From: an uncultured Granulosicoccaceae bacterium | GTDB lineage: Bacteria > Pseudomonadota > Gammaproteobacteria > Granulosicoccales > Granulosicoccaceae | Length of the DNA: 48,263 nt | Assembly: GCA_938041955.1 (NCBI GenBank) | Contig: CALISD010000078.1 | Location: 1-48,263 of the forward strand | Direction of reading: 5' to 3' | Part shown: positions 47,714 through 48,263 of the stretch, piece by piece | Layout of the letters: every line of letters begins with the position of its first letter | Numbering within the stretch: position 1 is the first letter of the stretch | Translations under genes and position numbers: made by a program | Notes under the pieces: generated by a model | The model's database searches: none | What the model saw: only the letters and a program-made list of their open reading frames with translations | Told to the model about the DNA's origin: nothing

Positions 47714-48263
47714 CGAACACAGGTAACCCGCTGCGTGAGCAAGGAGCTGCGTTAACGCAGCTGATCCCTGAGACGAGCGTCATCGAGCCTTGCTCACGCG
47801 GCGAGTTACCTTTGATCGGCCACTACCGATGATGCGTGTTCTTTTTCAGACTTTCGTAGCCGCACGAAGCGCGGCTATGAAGCACAAACCATCCATAGAT
47901 CGAACACAGGTAACCCGCTGCGTGAGCAAGGATCTCGCTTACGCAGCTGATCTCTGGCACGAGCGGTATCCGGCCTTGCTCACGCGGCGGGTTACCTTTG
48001 ATCGGCCACTAGCGATGATGCTTGTTCTTTTTCAGACATCCGTAGCCGCACGAAGCGCGGCTATGAAACACAGCCAGGCATAGATCGAACACAGCTAACC
48101 CGCTGCGTGAGCAAGGATCTGCGCTTACGCAGCTGATCTCTGGCACGAGCGTCATCCGGCCTTGCTAACGCGGCGGGTTACCCTTGATCGGCCACTACCG
48201 ATGATGCTTGTTCTTTTTAAGACGTCCGTAGCCGCACGAAGCGCGGCTATGAAGCACAAGCCA
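47714..48263. repeat. Tandem array of ~186-bp palindromic units, continuing past the window
   Basis: Three head-to-tail copies: 47714-47900 (187 bp), 47901-48085 (185 bp) and 48086 to the window end (178 bp, cut off). Each begins CGAACACAG. Each holds near-perfect 23-bp inverted arms (GGTAACCCGC...GAGCAAGG and the reverse complement): 47722-47744/47788-47810, 47909-47931/47974-47996 and 48094-48116/48160-48182. Between the arms a CTGCG/CGCAG stem is present or partly present. After them come an ATCGG/CCGAT stem, a TTGTTCTTTTT tract, and a TAGCCGC/GCGGCTA stem. Unit lengths are not multiples of three, so it is not a coding repeat. Confidence 0.88.

Noticed and set aside
47790..48083. 97-codon plus-strand ORF inside the repeat array
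   Set aside because: It runs through the palindromic units, whose lengths (187 and 185 bp) are not multiples of three, and has no ribosome binding site.
47714..48263. Integron attC array or CRISPR
   Set aside because: The arms contain TAAC...GTTA, but the RYYYAAC and GTTRRRY core sites of attC are not formed and no cassette ORFs lie between. Units of about 186 bp without spacers are not CRISPR.

Overview
The window looks like a chromosomal segment from a free-living, probably marine, gammaproteobacterium. The evidence is gene content and pairing: dksA beside gluQRS, yoaA beside tsaB, dapD beside a yffB-type gene, a homodimeric-type aceE with aceF, guaA beside guaB, and OmpA-family and TIGR04219-type outer membrane proteins. 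A genus cannot be fixed from sequence alone. Most genes are ordinary housekeeping or accessory metabolism. No rRNA, tRNA, CRISPR array, intact insertion sequence or phage module was seen.

Layout. Positions 1-7500 hold a hypothetical protein, an EamA exporter, a D-threonine aldolase/D-serine dehydratase-like PLP enzyme, a YCII-like protein with a stand-alone tRNA-binding domain, an unpaired sugar-binding protein, homoserine dehydrogenase and a Mth938-like protein. Positions 7500-19300 hold a 56-residue ORF, metC, an iron-type ABC permease with a Fur-box-like site at its 5' end, an outer membrane protein, a DUF2959 lipoprotein, an ACC deaminase/D-cysteine desulfhydrase-like enzyme, a Tat-type L,D-transpeptidase, a secreted alpha/beta hydrolase with a GlyGly-CTERM-like tail, uraH, and a dapD-yffB-alkD-like cluster. 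Positions 19300-24300 are looser: a VOC protein, a frameshifted yegP, unknown genes, a large TPR protein, a gene remnant and a GNAT acetyltransferase. Positions 24300-33600 carry aceEF with a divergent Lrp/AsnC regulator, a degenerate group II intron 3' end, an atypical SDR with a PhyH-type dioxygenase, tsaB and yoaA. Positions 33700-44650 carry a TPR-like lipoprotein, an OmpA-family porin, guaA, guaB, xseA, dksA, gluQRS and acs. The end holds a decaying Sel1-repeat gene, a small membrane protein, msrB, an Smr-domain protein and, from 47714 to the window edge, a tandem array of units of about 186 bp with palindromic arms.

Connections between genes. aceEF makes acetyl-CoA from pyruvate and acs makes it from acetate. 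hom, metC and dapD belong to the aspartate-family amino acid network. guaB and guaA convert IMP to GMP. dksA (stringent response) and gluQRS (tRNA-Asp modification) form a conserved pair ending in a clear terminator.

The strongest unexplained structure is the palindromic tandem array at the right edge. Signs of genome decay are the Sel1 gene with two in-frame stops, the yegP frameshift, the group II intron scrap and the orphan coding fragment near 23.5-23.8 kb. I did not find a convincing new multi-gene system.
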